DNA of 64,000 nucleotides, from positions 62,001 through 126,000 of the forward strand of contig JACVCH010000005.1 of NCBI GenBank assembly GCA_016742175.1, written 5' to 3'. A program made the translations under genes and the position numbers. The notes below the pieces were generated by a model. That model was not told the DNA's origin. It saw only the letters and a program-made list of their open reading frames with translations, and made no database searches. Below are positions 18,269-27,537 of the stretch, piece after piece (within the stretch, counting starts at the first letter, position 1; the number at the start of each line of letters is the position of its first letter). This DNA is from Rhizobiaceae bacterium (lineage in GTDB: Bacteria; Pseudomonadota; Alphaproteobacteria; Rhizobiales; Rhizobiaceae).

Positions 18269-19600
18269 ATGACCCTCCTGACCGCCGGGCAGCAGATCGA
18301 GCGGCTGATGTCGCTGCACCCGAAGGGCTTCGACCTGTCGCTGGAGCGCATCCGCCGGCTGCTCGAACGGCTGGACAACCCGCAGGATCGCCTGCCGCCG
18401 GTGATCCACATCGCCGGCACCAACGGCAAGGGCTCGGCCGCCGCGTTTTCGCGCGCGATGATCGAGGCGGCAGGCCGGCTCGTCCACGTCCACACCTCGC
18501 CGCATCTGGTGCGCTGGCACGAACGCTATCGGCTGGGTGAGGCGGGCGGCGGACAACTCGTCGACGACGCCGTCTTCGCCGACGCGATCGCCCGCGTGGC
18601 CGAAGCCAATCAGGGCGAGACGATCACCGTCTTCGAAATCCTTACGGCGGTCGGCTTCGTGCTCTTTTCCGAGCATCCGGCCGACGCCGCCATCCTGGAG
18701 GTTGGCCTCGGCGGCCGCTTCGATGCGACCAACGTCATCGCGCGGCCGGCCGTCGCGGTCATCATGCCGATCTCGCTCGACCACGAAGCCTATCTCGGCG
18801 ACCGGGTGGAACTCATCGCGGTGGAGAAGGCCGGCATCATCAAGCGCGGCGCGCCGGTCGTCATCGGCGCGCAGGAGCATGACGCTGCGCGCGACGTGCT
18901 GGTCGACACGGCCGAGCGGCTCGGCTGCCCGCTTCTCGTCTACGGCCAGGATTTCATCGCCTACGAGGAAAACGGCCGGATGATCTATCAGGACGAGGGA
19001 GGTCTCCTCGACCTGACGCCGCCACGCCTCGTCGGGCGCCACCAGTTCGCCAATGCCGCCACCGCCATCGCCGCCGTCAAGGCGGCCGGTTTCGACGGTT
19101 CGCTGCGTGTCGCCGATCGCGCGATGAAGAAGGTCGAGTGGTCCGGCCGCATGCAGAAGCTGACGGATGGCGACCTCGTCGACCTGGCGCCGGCCGGCTC
19201 CGAAATCTGGCTCGACGGTGGGCACAATCCCGGCGCCGGTGCCGTCATCGCCGAAGCCATGGCCGAGCAGGAGGAAAAGCGCCCGCGGCCGCTCTTCCTC
19301 ATCGCCGGCATGATCAACACCAAGGACCAGTCCGGCTATTTCGCGGCCTTCAAGGGCATGGCGCGTCATGTCTTCACCGTGCCGGTGACGCACTCGGACG
19401 CCGGCGTCCCCAACGACGAACTTGCCGCGCGCGCCATGGAGGCGGGCCTGTCGGCCGAGCCCGTCTCGTCGGTCGAAAGCGCGCTGCGCCTTCTGGCCGA
19501 TACCTGGAACGGGCTGGAAGTGCCGCCGCGCATCCTGATCTGCGGCTCGCTCTATCTCGCCGGCGAAGTGCTCGAGAAGAACGGCACCCCGCCGCGCTGA
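18269..19600 (+). CDS. folC: Folylpolyglutamate/dihydrofolate synthase
   Basis: A 443-residue Mur-ligase-like enzyme that makes dihydrofolate from dihydropteroate plus glutamate and extends folate polyglutamate tails. The ATP loop is IAGTNGKGS (about residues 48-56), with the HTSPHLVRWHER folate loop and EVGLGGRFDATN metal-binding region following. It is the last gene of the trpFBA-accD-folC run and converges on trxA across a shared hairpin. Confidence 0.97.
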   Translation: MTLLTAGQQIERLMSLHPKGFDLSLERIRRLLERLDNPQDRLPPVIHIAGTNGKGSAAAFSRAMIEAAGRLVHVHTSPHLVRWHERYRLGEAGGGQLVDDAVFADAIARVAEANQGETITVFEILTAVGFVLFSEHPADAAILEVGLGGRFDATNVIARPAVAVIMPISLDHEAYLGDRVELIAVEKAGIIKRGAPVVIGAQEHDAARDVLVDTAERLGCPLLVYGQDFIAYEENGRMIYQDEGGLLDLTPPRLVGRHQFANAATAIAAVKAAGFDGSLRVADRAMKKVEWSGRMQKLTDGDLVDLAPAGSEIWLDGGHNPGAGAVIAEAMAEQEEKRPRPLFLIAGMINTKDQSGYFAAFKGMARHVFTVPVTHSDAGVPNDELAARAMEAGLSAEPVSSVESALRLLADTWNGLEVPPRILICGSLYLAGEVLEKNGTPPR

Positions 19601-19610
19601 CGGCCAAAAG

Positions 19611-19636
19611 AAAAAGCCCGGCGCGATGGCCGGGCT
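19611..19636 (-). terminator. Terminator of trxA, shared with folC
   Basis: Arms 19615-19622 and 19629-19636 (8 bp) surround a 6-base loop. On the minus strand they are followed by TTTTTCTTTT, 22 bases past the trxA stop. On the plus strand the same stem lies just after folC but without a T-run. Confidence 0.82.
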
Positions 19637-19658
19637 CGTGATCTTCAGATCGAATCGA

Positions 19659-19979
19659 TCAGACGTTGCCGCTGATCCAGGACGACAGCGCCGTCTTCGG
19701 CGCCGCGCCGACCTTCATGTCGGCGACTTCGCCGCCCTTGAAGAGCATCAGCGTCGGGATCGAGCGCACGCCGAACTGAGCCGCGAGCTCGGGGTTCTCG
19801 TCGATATTCACCTTGGCGATCTTCACCTTGCCGCCCATCTCGGCGGCGATCTCGTCGAGCGCAGGCGCGATCATCTTGCAGGGGCCGCACCATTCGGCCC
19901 AGAAATCCACGACCACGGGCTCGGCCGCCTGCAGCACGTCTGTCTGGAAATTGTTCTTGTCGATCTTGACCGTGGCCAT
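19659..19979 (-). CDS. trxA: Thioredoxin 1
   Basis: A 106-residue cytosolic thioredoxin with the WCGPC active site (about residues 29-33), the conserved [11 protein letters not shown] context, cis-Pro in RSIPTLMLF, and a normal C-terminus. AAGGAG stands 7 bases before the ATG at 19979; the longer frame upstream is not family-like. It is the general dithiol reductant for ribonucleotide reductase and peroxiredoxins. The 182 bases upstream contain no gene. Confidence 0.98.
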   Translation of the reverse strand: MATVKIDKNNFQTDVLQAAEPVVVDFWAEWCGPCKMIAPALDEIAAEMGGKVKIAKVNIDENPELAAQFGVRSIPTLMLFKGGEVADMKVGAAPKTALSSWISGNV

Positions 19980-20161
19980 TTGGGTCTCCTTGGGAACCGT
20001 CGTCGAGGCTGATGTGGTGCGGCGCGCTGCCGGCTTCAAGCCGCAGGCAAAAAGGGAATCGCATCGCAAAACCTCAGCACGATTCGGCCCCGCGTTCAAA
20101 CCGAACCGGGGCCGTGTGCAATTTCGACGGTTGCAAACCGGCGCCGAAGCGCCGATCCAGA

Positions 20162-20941
20162 TCAGAACTTCGCGGTCAGCGCCAGGCGCGGGATGATCAC
20201 GTCGTTGCTGAAGTCGTAGCTGATCGTCTCACCGGGGAAGGTCACGTTGTCGACCGCGTCGACCGTCGTGTCGGCGAGATTGGCGTAGAGCGTCTCGAAG
20301 CGCAGGGAGAGGCGGTCGGTCATGCGATATTCGATGCCGACGCTGAGCGCATAGCCGAAGCGCATGCCCGAATCGGACCAGTCCGGGGAGGTATAGCCGA
20401 GCTGGGGCAGGTCGAGCGTGAAGCGGTTGGTGACGTGTCCGGCCGCGACGCCGGCGCTGGCGAAGACCAGCATCCGGTCGAACGCATAGCCCCCGCGTGC
20501 GCGCAGCGTGCCCAGGCCGCCGAACTCGGTCGTATAGCTCGTGTTGGTATCGACGCCGTTGAATATCGGGTTCGGATTGGGGTCGACACGCGAGAAGCTG
20601 TTTCGCACATCTGTCCAGACATAGCCGAAATCGGCTTCGAGGCCGCCGACGAATGCGCCGCTCTGGAAGTTGATGCCGGCAAGCGCGCCGGCCGCCATGC
20701 CGGCCTCGCTCCCGTCGATGCTGGCGGGAAAGAGCCCGTTCTGGACGTCGAGCGTGATCAGCGGCCCGCCGAACGCGCCGCGCTCCGCCCGACCGTTGCT
20801 GACCGCGACGCCGCCGAACGCGCCGAGATAGCCGCCGGACCAGTCCGTCGCGCCTACCGGCGCCTCGGCCGGCCAGTTCATATCGCCGGCCAGGGCAGGC
20901 GAGGCGCACAAGGCGATTGCCAAAGCAGCAACGCGAAGCAT
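20162..20941 (-). CDS. Outer-membrane beta-barrel protein (Omp25/31-like)
   Basis: A 259-residue protein with a signal peptide ([19 protein letters not shown]) followed by the rhizobial eight-strand barrel pattern. The [11 protein letters not shown] start, alternating hydrophobic/aromatic strands, RYEFxxx-like strand ends and a terminal Phe (LALTAKF) are the BAM recognition features. The Omp25/Omp31/RopB-like family is abundant in Hyphomicrobiales; the specific role is unknown. The 268 bases between it and the divergent histidine kinase gene hold both promoters and no gene. Confidence 0.85.
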   Translation of the reverse strand: MLRVAALAIALCASPALAGDMNWPAEAPVGATDWSGGYLGAFGGVAVSNGRAERGAFGGPLITLDVQNGLFPASIDGSEAGMAAGALAGINFQSGAFVGGLEADFGYVWTDVRNSFSRVDPNPNPIFNGVDTNTSYTTEFGGLGTLRARGGYAFDRMLVFASAGVAAGHVTNRFTLDLPQLGYTSPDWSDSGMRFGYALSVGIEYRMTDRLSLRFETLYANLADTTVDAVDNVTFPGETISYDFSNDVIIPRLALTAKF

Positions 20942-21209
20942 CCGGAAAACTCCCCAAAATTCGGGCGATCGCCGCCCGTGCCCCTAATTCATGTCCGCTC
21001 GATGCTGCCAAAAGATGGATAACGGACGGTTAACGCCTGTGGCCGGTATGCGAGCGGTGGCCGCTTCAGTAGCCGTCAAGCCTTAACTTAATGGAAAGCG
21101 GAAGCCGGTAAGTTGTTGCAAGTCGAAAGGGCAAATTCGAAGCGCGACACTTGGGGCGACATAGTAAACGAGTGGTTGCGTTTCTCGACGGCAGACGGGG
21201 GAAATCGCG

Positions 21210-22643
21210 GTGTTGAAGAAGCTGGCCTCGCGCTATCAGGCGCTGATCGAGTATTTCGTGCCGGATTCGCTGCGCGGCGACCGCGATTCGCTCAACCAGG
21301 CGCGCATGTTCCTGATCAGCCATACGGTGGGGCCGGTCCTCGGCAACTCGGTGCCGCTGGCGCTGTTCTTCTTTGATCCGACGATCGGGTTCGACATTCC
21401 GATCCTTTCGCTGCTGATCACGGCGTTCTGGGTCTATCCCTTCCTATTGAAGCGCGGCTTCGACTACGACAAGCTGGTGCTCGCCTCGGTCGTCAACCTC
21501 AATCTGTGCATCTTCTGGAGTTGCTATTTCAACGGCGGTGTCCTGTCGCCGACCCTGCCGTGGATTCTGATCATCCCGATCCTCTCCTTCTTCTATATCG
21601 GCGGCGTTCGCCGACTGCAGGCGAGGCTTCTCGGAGTGTTCGTGCTGTCCTTCGGCACCTTCCTGGCGTTCTATTTGACGACGAATCCGCCGGTTCAGGA
21701 CATTCCCGACTTGGCGCTGGTCGGGCTCGGCATCGTCTCGACGGTCGCGGCGCTCTGCTATGTCGCGACGATGGCGATCTACTATGCGCGGATCTTCGAT
21801 GCGGGCGTCGAGCTTGAAAACGAGGTGCAGCGCCGCCGCGCGGCGACCGAGGAACTGCGCGGCGCGATCCTGGCCGCCGACGAGGCGAACCACCACAAGG
21901 CCGAATTCCTCGCCCGCATGAGCCACGAGTTGAAGACGCCGCTCAATGCGGTGATCGGCTACGGCCAGATCCTGCGCGACGAAGCCGAGGACAGCCGCGA
22001 TCGCCAGACGCTTGAGGACGTCAACCGTATCCTCGACGCGGGCGCCTATCTGCTGCGTCTGATCAACATCATCCTCGACCTGTCGAAGATCGAGGCGGGC
22101 CGGATGCAGTTCACCGTCTCCGCGCATTCGCTCGGGGGCGTTCTGGACGATGCCGTCGCGGCGATGCGCGAGCAGGCGGAGCGGGCCGGAAACAGCCTTG
22201 GCGTGCGCGCCGACGCCGTCGCGCATTTCGTCGAAACGGACAGGCAGCGGCTGTTGCAGGTCATCGGCGAGATTCTCGACAACGCCGTCACCCATGCGCC
22301 CGGCGTTGCGGTCGAGATCGGCTGCCGGCCGGTGGCGACGGAAAGGGGCGCGGCCTATGCGGTGACGATCCAGGACCGCGGCGCGGGCATCGATCCGGAG
22401 CGTCTCGCGCGGTTGTTCGAAGCCCTGGCCGACAGCCGCGACGCGTCCGCCAGCCGTTATGGCGGCACAGGCCTCAATCTGACCGTCATCAAGAAGCTGG
22501 CCGAAGCACTGGGCTGCGAACTCGGCGTCGAAAGCACGGTCGGCGAGGGAACCTGCTTCACCTTGCAGATTCCACTCGAATGGACGCCCGCGAAGTCGGT
22601 TTCCGAACCCGTCGGCGTCGCCGATGCGTCGCTTGCCGCGTAA
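21210..22643 (+). CDS. Six-helix membrane sensor histidine kinase (first paralogue)
   Basis: A 477-residue kinase with a GTG start. The N-terminal half has six hydrophobic segments (about 31-55, 62-80, 89-110, 115-131, 138-156, 167-196) and no periplasmic domain, HAMP or PAS, so the ligand is probably sensed in the membrane. A short coiled coil leads to HisKA, with phospho-acceptor His239 in SHELKTPLN. HATPase_c follows: N-box EILDNAVTHA, G1 DRGAGID, G2 GGTGLNL. The segment YFNGGVLSPTLPW is shared with the kinase at 24159. The next gene, on the same strand after 138 bases, is an alpha-oxoamine synthase. CqsS and LqsS, receptors for alpha-hydroxyketone signals, have a similar six-helix layout. 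No receiver domain is attached. Confidence 0.88.
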   Translation: MLKKLASRYQALIEYFVPDSLRGDRDSLNQARMFLISHTVGPVLGNSVPLALFFFDPTIGFDIPILSLLITAFWVYPFLLKRGFDYDKLVLASVVNLNLCIFWSCYFNGGVLSPTLPWILIIPILSFFYIGGVRRLQARLLGVFVLSFGTFLAFYLTTNPPVQDIPDLALVGLGIVSTVAALCYVATMAIYYARIFDAGVELENEVQRRRAATEELRGAILAADEANHHKAEFLARMSHELKTPLNAVIGYGQILRDEAEDSRDRQTLEDVNRILDAGAYLLRLINIILDLSKIEAGRMQFTVSAHSLGGVLDDAVAAMREQAERAGNSLGVRADAVAHFVETDRQRLLQVIGEILDNAVTHAPGVAVEIGCRPVATERGAAYAVTIQDRGAGIDPERLARLFEALADSRDASASRYGGTGLNLTVIKKLAEALGCELGVESTVGEGTCFTLQIPLEWTPAKSVSEPVGVADASLAA

Positions 22644-22781
22644 CGTCATGCGGCAGGTCTTCGGCATTGGCTCGTTATTAACCAACGCCAAAGTCAAGAA
22701 GTAGGCGTCAAGTCGTTTTAACTCTCTTTTATTTGAAGTGATGCAGATTGTCAGCAACCAACAAGCACAGCGGGGGCTGAC

Positions 22782-24122
22782 ATGAAAAACTACATGACAA
22801 TTGATGGCGTGCCGGCTGCGGCGCTCGAAGGAAGCATGCGCGACTTTCGCGTTCTCGAAGGCGTCGATCTTCTGGCGCGCTGCAACGCCTTCCACGAATG
22901 GCAGGACACGCGCCGCCACTCCGGTACCTGGCCGTTCTCGCGCGCCACGGAAACGGGCCCGGCGGCAAGCTGCGCGGTGCGCGACGACCGCGGCAATCTG
23001 TGCACCGGCGTCAACTTCGCCTCGCAGGACTATCTGAGCCTGTCCTCGCACCCGGCGGTGCTGGAAGCGGCCAAGGCGGCGATCGACGAGTTTGGCGTCC
23101 ATTCGGCCGGTTCGCCCGCGCTCGTCGGCAACACCTCCATCTCGGTCGCGCTCGAAGATCGTCTGGCGCGCTTCCTGAAGATGAAGGAAGCGGTATTGTT
23201 TCCCACCGGATGGGCCGCCGGCTTCGGTGTCATCAAGGGTCTCGTCCGCTCGCACGACTACATCGTCATGGACGCCCTGGCGCATGCCTGCCTGCAGGTC
23301 GGCGCACAAGCCGCGACGCGCAACGTCGTCCTCTTCCGCCATCTCGACGTCGAACATTGCCGCACGCGCCTTCAGGACATCCGCAAGCGCGATCCCAAGG
23401 CCGGCATCATGATCGTCACCGAGGGCCTGTTCTCGATGGACAGCGACACGCCTGACCTCGGCGCGATGCAGGCGCTGGCGCATGAATTCGGCGCGGTGCT
23501 GATGGTCGACGTCGCCCATGATCTGGGCTGCCTCGGCGAGGACGGCACCGGCCATATCGGCATCCAGGACATGCTGGGCAAGGTCGATCTGGTGATGGGC
23601 AGCTTCTCCAAGACCTTCGGCTCGAATGGCGGCTTCGTCGCCACCAATTCGCGGGCGGTGAAGGAATATCTGCGCTTCTATTCGCCGAGCTGCACCTTCT
23701 CCAACGCCCTGTCGCCGGCGCAGGTGGCGACCATCACCAAGGCGCTCGACATCGTCGAATCGTCCGAGGGCGCGGTGCTGCGCGGCAGGCTGATGCACAA
23801 CATCCTGGCGCTGCGGGCCGGCATCCGCGAGCGCGGCATGGATTGCTATGGCGATCCGTCGGCGATCGTGGCCGTGAAGACCGGCGACGAGGCGCTCGCC
23901 CGCATGACCGCGCGGGCCCTGCCCGAGCTCGGCCTGATCTCGAACCTCGTCGAGTTCCCGGCCGTCGGCAAGGGTCTGGCGCGCTTCCGCCTGCAGGTCA
24001 TGGCCGGCCACACCGACGCCGAGATCACGGCGGCCGCCGACCGCATGAAAGCGGCGATGCAGCTCGGCCAGGCCCGGCTCGACGCCGGCTACGATCAGAC
24101 GGAAACGCGCCTGGCGGGCTGA
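22782..24122 (+). CDS. Alpha-oxoamine synthase (CqsA/LqsA or palmitoyltransferase-like)
   Basis: A 446-residue PLP fold-type I enzyme of the alpha-oxoamine synthase family, which condenses an amino acid with an acyl-CoA. The PLP lysine is K277 in MGSFSKTFGSNGG. The PLP-stacking His region (DALAHACLQVG) and the Asp/His motif (VDVAHDLG, where most members have VDEAHS) are present. Relatives include 8-amino-7-oxononanoate synthase, KBL, serine palmitoyltransferase and the CqsA/LqsA autoinducer synthases. No biotin, haem or sphingolipid genes are near; it lies between two sensor kinases. A run of G lies 6 bases before the ATG. I infer synthesis of a lipid-like ketone or aminoketone; the substrates cannot be read from sequence. 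Confidence 0.8.
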   Translation: MKNYMTIDGVPAAALEGSMRDFRVLEGVDLLARCNAFHEWQDTRRHSGTWPFSRATETGPAASCAVRDDRGNLCTGVNFASQDYLSLSSHPAVLEAAKAAIDEFGVHSAGSPALVGNTSISVALEDRLARFLKMKEAVLFPTGWAAGFGVIKGLVRSHDYIVMDALAHACLQVGAQAATRNVVLFRHLDVEHCRTRLQDIRKRDPKAGIMIVTEGLFSMDSDTPDLGAMQALAHEFGAVLMVDVAHDLGCLGEDGTGHIGIQDMLGKVDLVMGSFSKTFGSNGGFVATNSRAVKEYLRFYSPSCTFSNALSPAQVATITKALDIVESSEGAVLRGRLMHNILALRAGIRERGMDCYGDPSAIVAVKTGDEALARMTARALPELGLISNLVEFPAVGKGLARFRLQVMAGHTDAEITAAADRMKAAMQLGQARLDAGYDQTETRLAG

Positions 24123-24158
24123 GACGACGAGGCGCGCGATTTTTCGGGGGAAAGCCAG

Positions 24159-25580
24159 ATGCGCTCGATGACGGATAACTGGATCATCAACTCGTTCATT
24201 CCAGGTGCGGTGCTCAACAGCCGCACCGGACTGGAAATGGCGCGGATCTTCGTCTTCACGCACCTGGCCGGCCCGCTGATCGCGCAGCCGATGGGCATCT
24301 TCCTCTATGTCGTCTCGCCGCAGATGACGCCGCAACTGGCCATCATGGTCGCCGGCATCAATTCCTTCCTCCTGTTGCCGATCGTCCTGAAGATGACGGG
24401 CAGCATGCAGCTCGCCACACTCCTGTCGTTCCAGGGGCTGACGGCGCTGTCGCTGTTCGGGACCTATTTCTACGGCGGGTTCACCTCGCCCTTCCTGCCA
24501 TGGCTGATCATCAGCCTTCTCCTGGGGCTCTTCTACCTTTCCAAGCGCCTCAAGCTGGTGCTCGGCCTGTTCGGCGCCAATCTGGGGGTGTTCCTCGCCT
24601 GCGTCTGGCAGTTGGGCCTGCCCAACGACATTGCCGCGCAGGACCTGCGCGCCCTCGTCTGGCTGTCGATCACCGCCGCCACGGTCTACATGACCTGGAT
24701 GGCGCTCTACTACGCCCGCGTCATGGCGCTGCGCACAGAGCTGCAGACCGAGGCCGACCGCTACCGGCACACCGTGCTCGAACTCGAACGCACGCGCGAG
24801 ATCGCCGAGCGGGCCAACCGCAACCGGTCGGTCTTCTTCGCCAAGATGAGCCACGAATTGCGCACGCCGCTCAACGTCATCATCGGCTATTCGGAAATCC
24901 TCCTCGAGGACTGCGCCGACCAGCCGGGCGGCAGCGGCCAGAAGGCGCAGGACCTTGCCCGCATCAACGCGGCCGGCAAGCACCTGCTCGCGCTTGTCTC
25001 CGAAGTGCTCGACACCGAATCCGTCGAGAAGAACGTGCAGGGGGTGGAGATCACCGAATTCAGGCTGGGCGATCTGTGCGACGACGTCGTCGCCAACGCC
25101 TATCCGATCGTGAACAACAATTCGAGCCGCCTCGTGGTCGACTGCCCCGTGCGCTCCGAAATGCTTCGCACCGACCGCACAAAGGTCGCGCAGATCCTGA
25201 TCAATCTTCTGGGCAATGCGGGCAAGTTCACCAAGTCCGGAACCGTCACGCTCACGCTGCATGTGGAGAAGTCGATCGCCGACGATCGCCTCATCGCCAG
25301 CGTCAGCGACACCGGCATCGCGCCCGAGGCGCTGTCCAAGCTGTTCGAGAACTACATCCAGGCGGACGCGACCATCTCATCGCGCTTCGGCGGCACGGGC
25401 ATGGGCCTCGCGATCACGCGCAAGTTCTGCTCGCTTCTGGGCGGAGAGATTGACGTGAAGAGCAAGCTCGGCGAAGGATCGACCTTCACGGTCGATATTC
25501 CCGCTCGTCTTGCAGCCAGGGCGAAGAATGAAGAAATCAGCGAAGTCGTCATGCCGGGATTACCGAAGGTGGCGGCTTAA
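24159..25580 (+). CDS. Six-helix membrane sensor histidine kinase (second paralogue)
   Basis: A 473-residue kinase built like the one at 21210. It has six hydrophobic segments (about 27-53, 58-80, 83-108, 111-126, 131-152, 165-192) and the shared motif YFYGGFTSPFLPW. A coiled coil leads to HisKA with His232 in SHELRTPLNVIIGY, then HATPase_c (LLGNAGKF, DTGIAPE, GGTGMGLAIT). It starts 36 bases after the oxoamine synthase stop, so cotranscription is likely. The REC-GGDEF-EAL gene follows after 87 bases and is a natural phosphotransfer partner. The two kinases differ enough to suggest different ligands or a heteromer rather than a recent duplication. Confidence 0.88.
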   Translation: MRSMTDNWIINSFIPGAVLNSRTGLEMARIFVFTHLAGPLIAQPMGIFLYVVSPQMTPQLAIMVAGINSFLLLPIVLKMTGSMQLATLLSFQGLTALSLFGTYFYGGFTSPFLPWLIISLLLGLFYLSKRLKLVLGLFGANLGVFLACVWQLGLPNDIAAQDLRALVWLSITAATVYMTWMALYYARVMALRTELQTEADRYRHTVLELERTREIAERANRNRSVFFAKMSHELRTPLNVIIGYSEILLEDCADQPGGSGQKAQDLARINAAGKHLLALVSEVLDTESVEKNVQGVEITEFRLGDLCDDVVANAYPIVNNNSSRLVVDCPVRSEMLRTDRTKVAQILINLLGNAGKFTKSGTVTLTLHVEKSIADDRLIASVSDTGIAPEALSKLFENYIQADATISSRFGGTGMGLAITRKFCSLLGGEIDVKSKLGEGSTFTVDIPARLAARAKNEEISEVVMPGLPKVAA

Positions 25581-25667
25581 TAGTCTGGAAACAAAGTAAC
25601 GCGTAGTATGTATTCGGGGTTTACGCGATCTGACAAAAGATCGTGACGTTCGGTCGGGGTGGGCCAG

Positions 25668-27536
25668 ATGAGCATTGCAAGCAACATCCTCACGCAGGAG
25701 TTCGCGCGGGACGATCAACCGGCGGTGACCGCGAAACCGCGGATTCTCGTCGTCGATGACGTGGCCGACAATCGCGAGATCCTGACTCGACGTCTCGTCC
25801 GACGCGATTTCGAGGTGGTCGAGGCTTCGGGCGGGCTGGAGGCACTTGCCTGCATCGAAGCGGAACAGTTCGACATCGTCCTTCTCGACATCATGATGCC
25901 CGACATGTCCGGCAACGAAGTCCTGCGCACCTTGCGCGGCCGGTTCGACGAAACCAGCCTGCCGGTGATCATGGTCACCGCCAAGAGCCAGAGCGAGGAC
26001 GTCGTCGAAAGTCTCGGACTCGGCGCCAACGACTACATCACCAAGCCCGTCGACTTCGCGGTCGCGGTCGCGCGCATCAACGCGCAGCTCGAGCGCAGCA
26101 AGCTCGCGAACGCCGACCGCCTCGCCCGCCTGTCGCTGGAAAAGGCGTCGCGCAGGCTGGACGAGCGGCTGGAGAAGACGGAGCAGCAGCTTCATGAAGA
26201 GGCGCATCTGCGCTCGGTCTCGGAAGACCGCCTGCGCTACCTCGCCTACCACGACCCGCTGACCAACCTCATGAACCGGCAGGGCTTCCGGGATTCGCTC
26301 TATCAGGTCCTGGACCAGATTCCGGTGACCGACCGCGAGCCCGTCCTGCTCTTCATCGATCTCGATGGCTTCAAGGCCGTCAACGACACCTATGGTCACG
26401 ACGTCGGCGACAAGCTTCTGGCGCAGTTCGGCAAGCGCCTGGTCGAGCAGTTGCCGGCGGGCGCGCCCGCGGCCCGGCTCGGCGGCGACGAATTCGCGCT
26501 CGTCATCGACGTCGAATCGACCGAGGCCGATCTTCGCGCGCTGGCCGAGAACCTGGTCGAAACCCTGTCCGCGCCCTTCAGCATCGACGGCAAGCCGATC
26601 CGCGTCGGCGTAAGCTGCGGTGCCGCCTGGGCGCGCTGCTTCACCGGCGATCTCGACGGCCTCGTCAAGGCGGCGGACCTTGCCATGTACCGCGCCAAGA
26701 GCAAGGGCACGGGCGGCGTCGTCCTGTTCGAGACGCACATGCTGGAAGAACAGCACCAGCGCCGCCTGCTCGAGCAGGATTTCCGCCTCGCCGTCTCGAC
26801 GATGCAGTTCGAAGTCTTCTACCAGCCGATCGTCGACGTGCGCACGCGCGACACCATCGCCTTCGAAGCGCTCCTGCGCTGGCCGCATCCGACGCGCGGC
26901 ATGATATCGCCGGAGATCTTCATCCCGATCGCCGAGCGCACGAACCTCATCGCGCAGATCGGCGCCTGGGCGCTGCGGCAAGCCTGCCAGCAGGCGACGC
27001 AATGGCCCGACCACATCTCCGTCTCGGTCAATCTGTCGCCGATCCAGTTCGAGAATCCGGCGCTGCTGTCGACCCTGATCAACACGCTCGCGACGACCGG
27101 CCTCGCGCCGCACAGGCTGGAACTGGAGATCACCGAATCCGCACTTCTCGGCGCCGAGGGCCGCAACATCAAGATGCTCGAGGCGATCCGCGAACTTGGC
27201 GTCCGGATATCGATCGACGATTTCGGCACCGGCTATTCGTCGCTCGCCTATCTGCAGAATTTCCGCTTCGACAAGATCAAGATCGACAAGCGCTTCATCC
27301 AGAAACTCGACAACAGCGACTCCGACGCGGCGATCGTGCGCTCGATCCTCCTGCTCGGCGAGACGATCGGCATTCCGACGACGGCCGAAGGCATCGAGAC
27401 CGAAATCCAGCTTGCGTCGGTGATGGACCATGGCTGTCGGCAGGGACAGGGGTACCTCTTCAGCAGGCCGATGACCGCCGACGATGTCGACCGTTTCATC
27501 GCCCGCAACGAGCGCCCGTCCCCGCTCGCGCAGTAA
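25668..27536 (+). CDS. Response regulator with GGDEF and EAL domains (REC-GGDEF-EAL)
   Basis: A 622-residue c-di-GMP enzyme. The receiver domain (about 25-140) has phospho-acceptor D74 in VLLDIMMPD and the conserved Lys in ITKPVD. A coiled coil (150-185) follows. The GGDEF domain has an intact motif at 272-276 but no RxxD inhibitory site before it. The EAL domain starts with EALLRW at 400 and keeps VNLSP, EITES, DDFGTG, KIDKRF, EGIET and QGYLFSRP, so phosphodiesterase activity is expected. The ATG at 25668 is chosen over a GTG at 25659; support is modest. It is the last gene of the kinase/synthase block and its probable output. Confidence 0.9.
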   Translation: MSIASNILTQEFARDDQPAVTAKPRILVVDDVADNREILTRRLVRRDFEVVEASGGLEALACIEAEQFDIVLLDIMMPDMSGNEVLRTLRGRFDETSLPVIMVTAKSQSEDVVESLGLGANDYITKPVDFAVAVARINAQLERSKLANADRLARLSLEKASRRLDERLEKTEQQLHEEAHLRSVSEDRLRYLAYHDPLTNLMNRQGFRDSLYQVLDQIPVTDREPVLLFIDLDGFKAVNDTYGHDVGDKLLAQFGKRLVEQLPAGAPAARLGGDEFALVIDVESTEADLRALAENLVETLSAPFSIDGKPIRVGVSCGAAWARCFTGDLDGLVKAADLAMYRAKSKGTGGVVLFETHMLEEQHQRRLLEQDFRLAVSTMQFEVFYQPIVDVRTRDTIAFEALLRWPHPTRGMISPEIFIPIAERTNLIAQIGAWALRQACQQATQWPDHISVSVNLSPIQFENPALLSTLINTLATTGLAPHRLELEITESALLGAEGRNIKMLEAIRELGVRISIDDFGTGYSSLAYLQNFRFDKIKIDKRFIQKLDNSDSDAAIVRSILLLGETIGIPTTAEGIETEIQLASVMDHGCRQGQGYLFSRPMTADDVDRFIARNERPSPLAQ

Positions 27537-27537
27537 G

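Noticed and set aside
21444-25262. A 1272-codon open frame on the minus strand opposite the kinase/synthase genes
   Set aside because: It is antisense to three well-supported proteins with intact motifs, has arginine/aspartate-rich low-similarity composition typical of high-GC shadow frames, and shows no recognisable domain.
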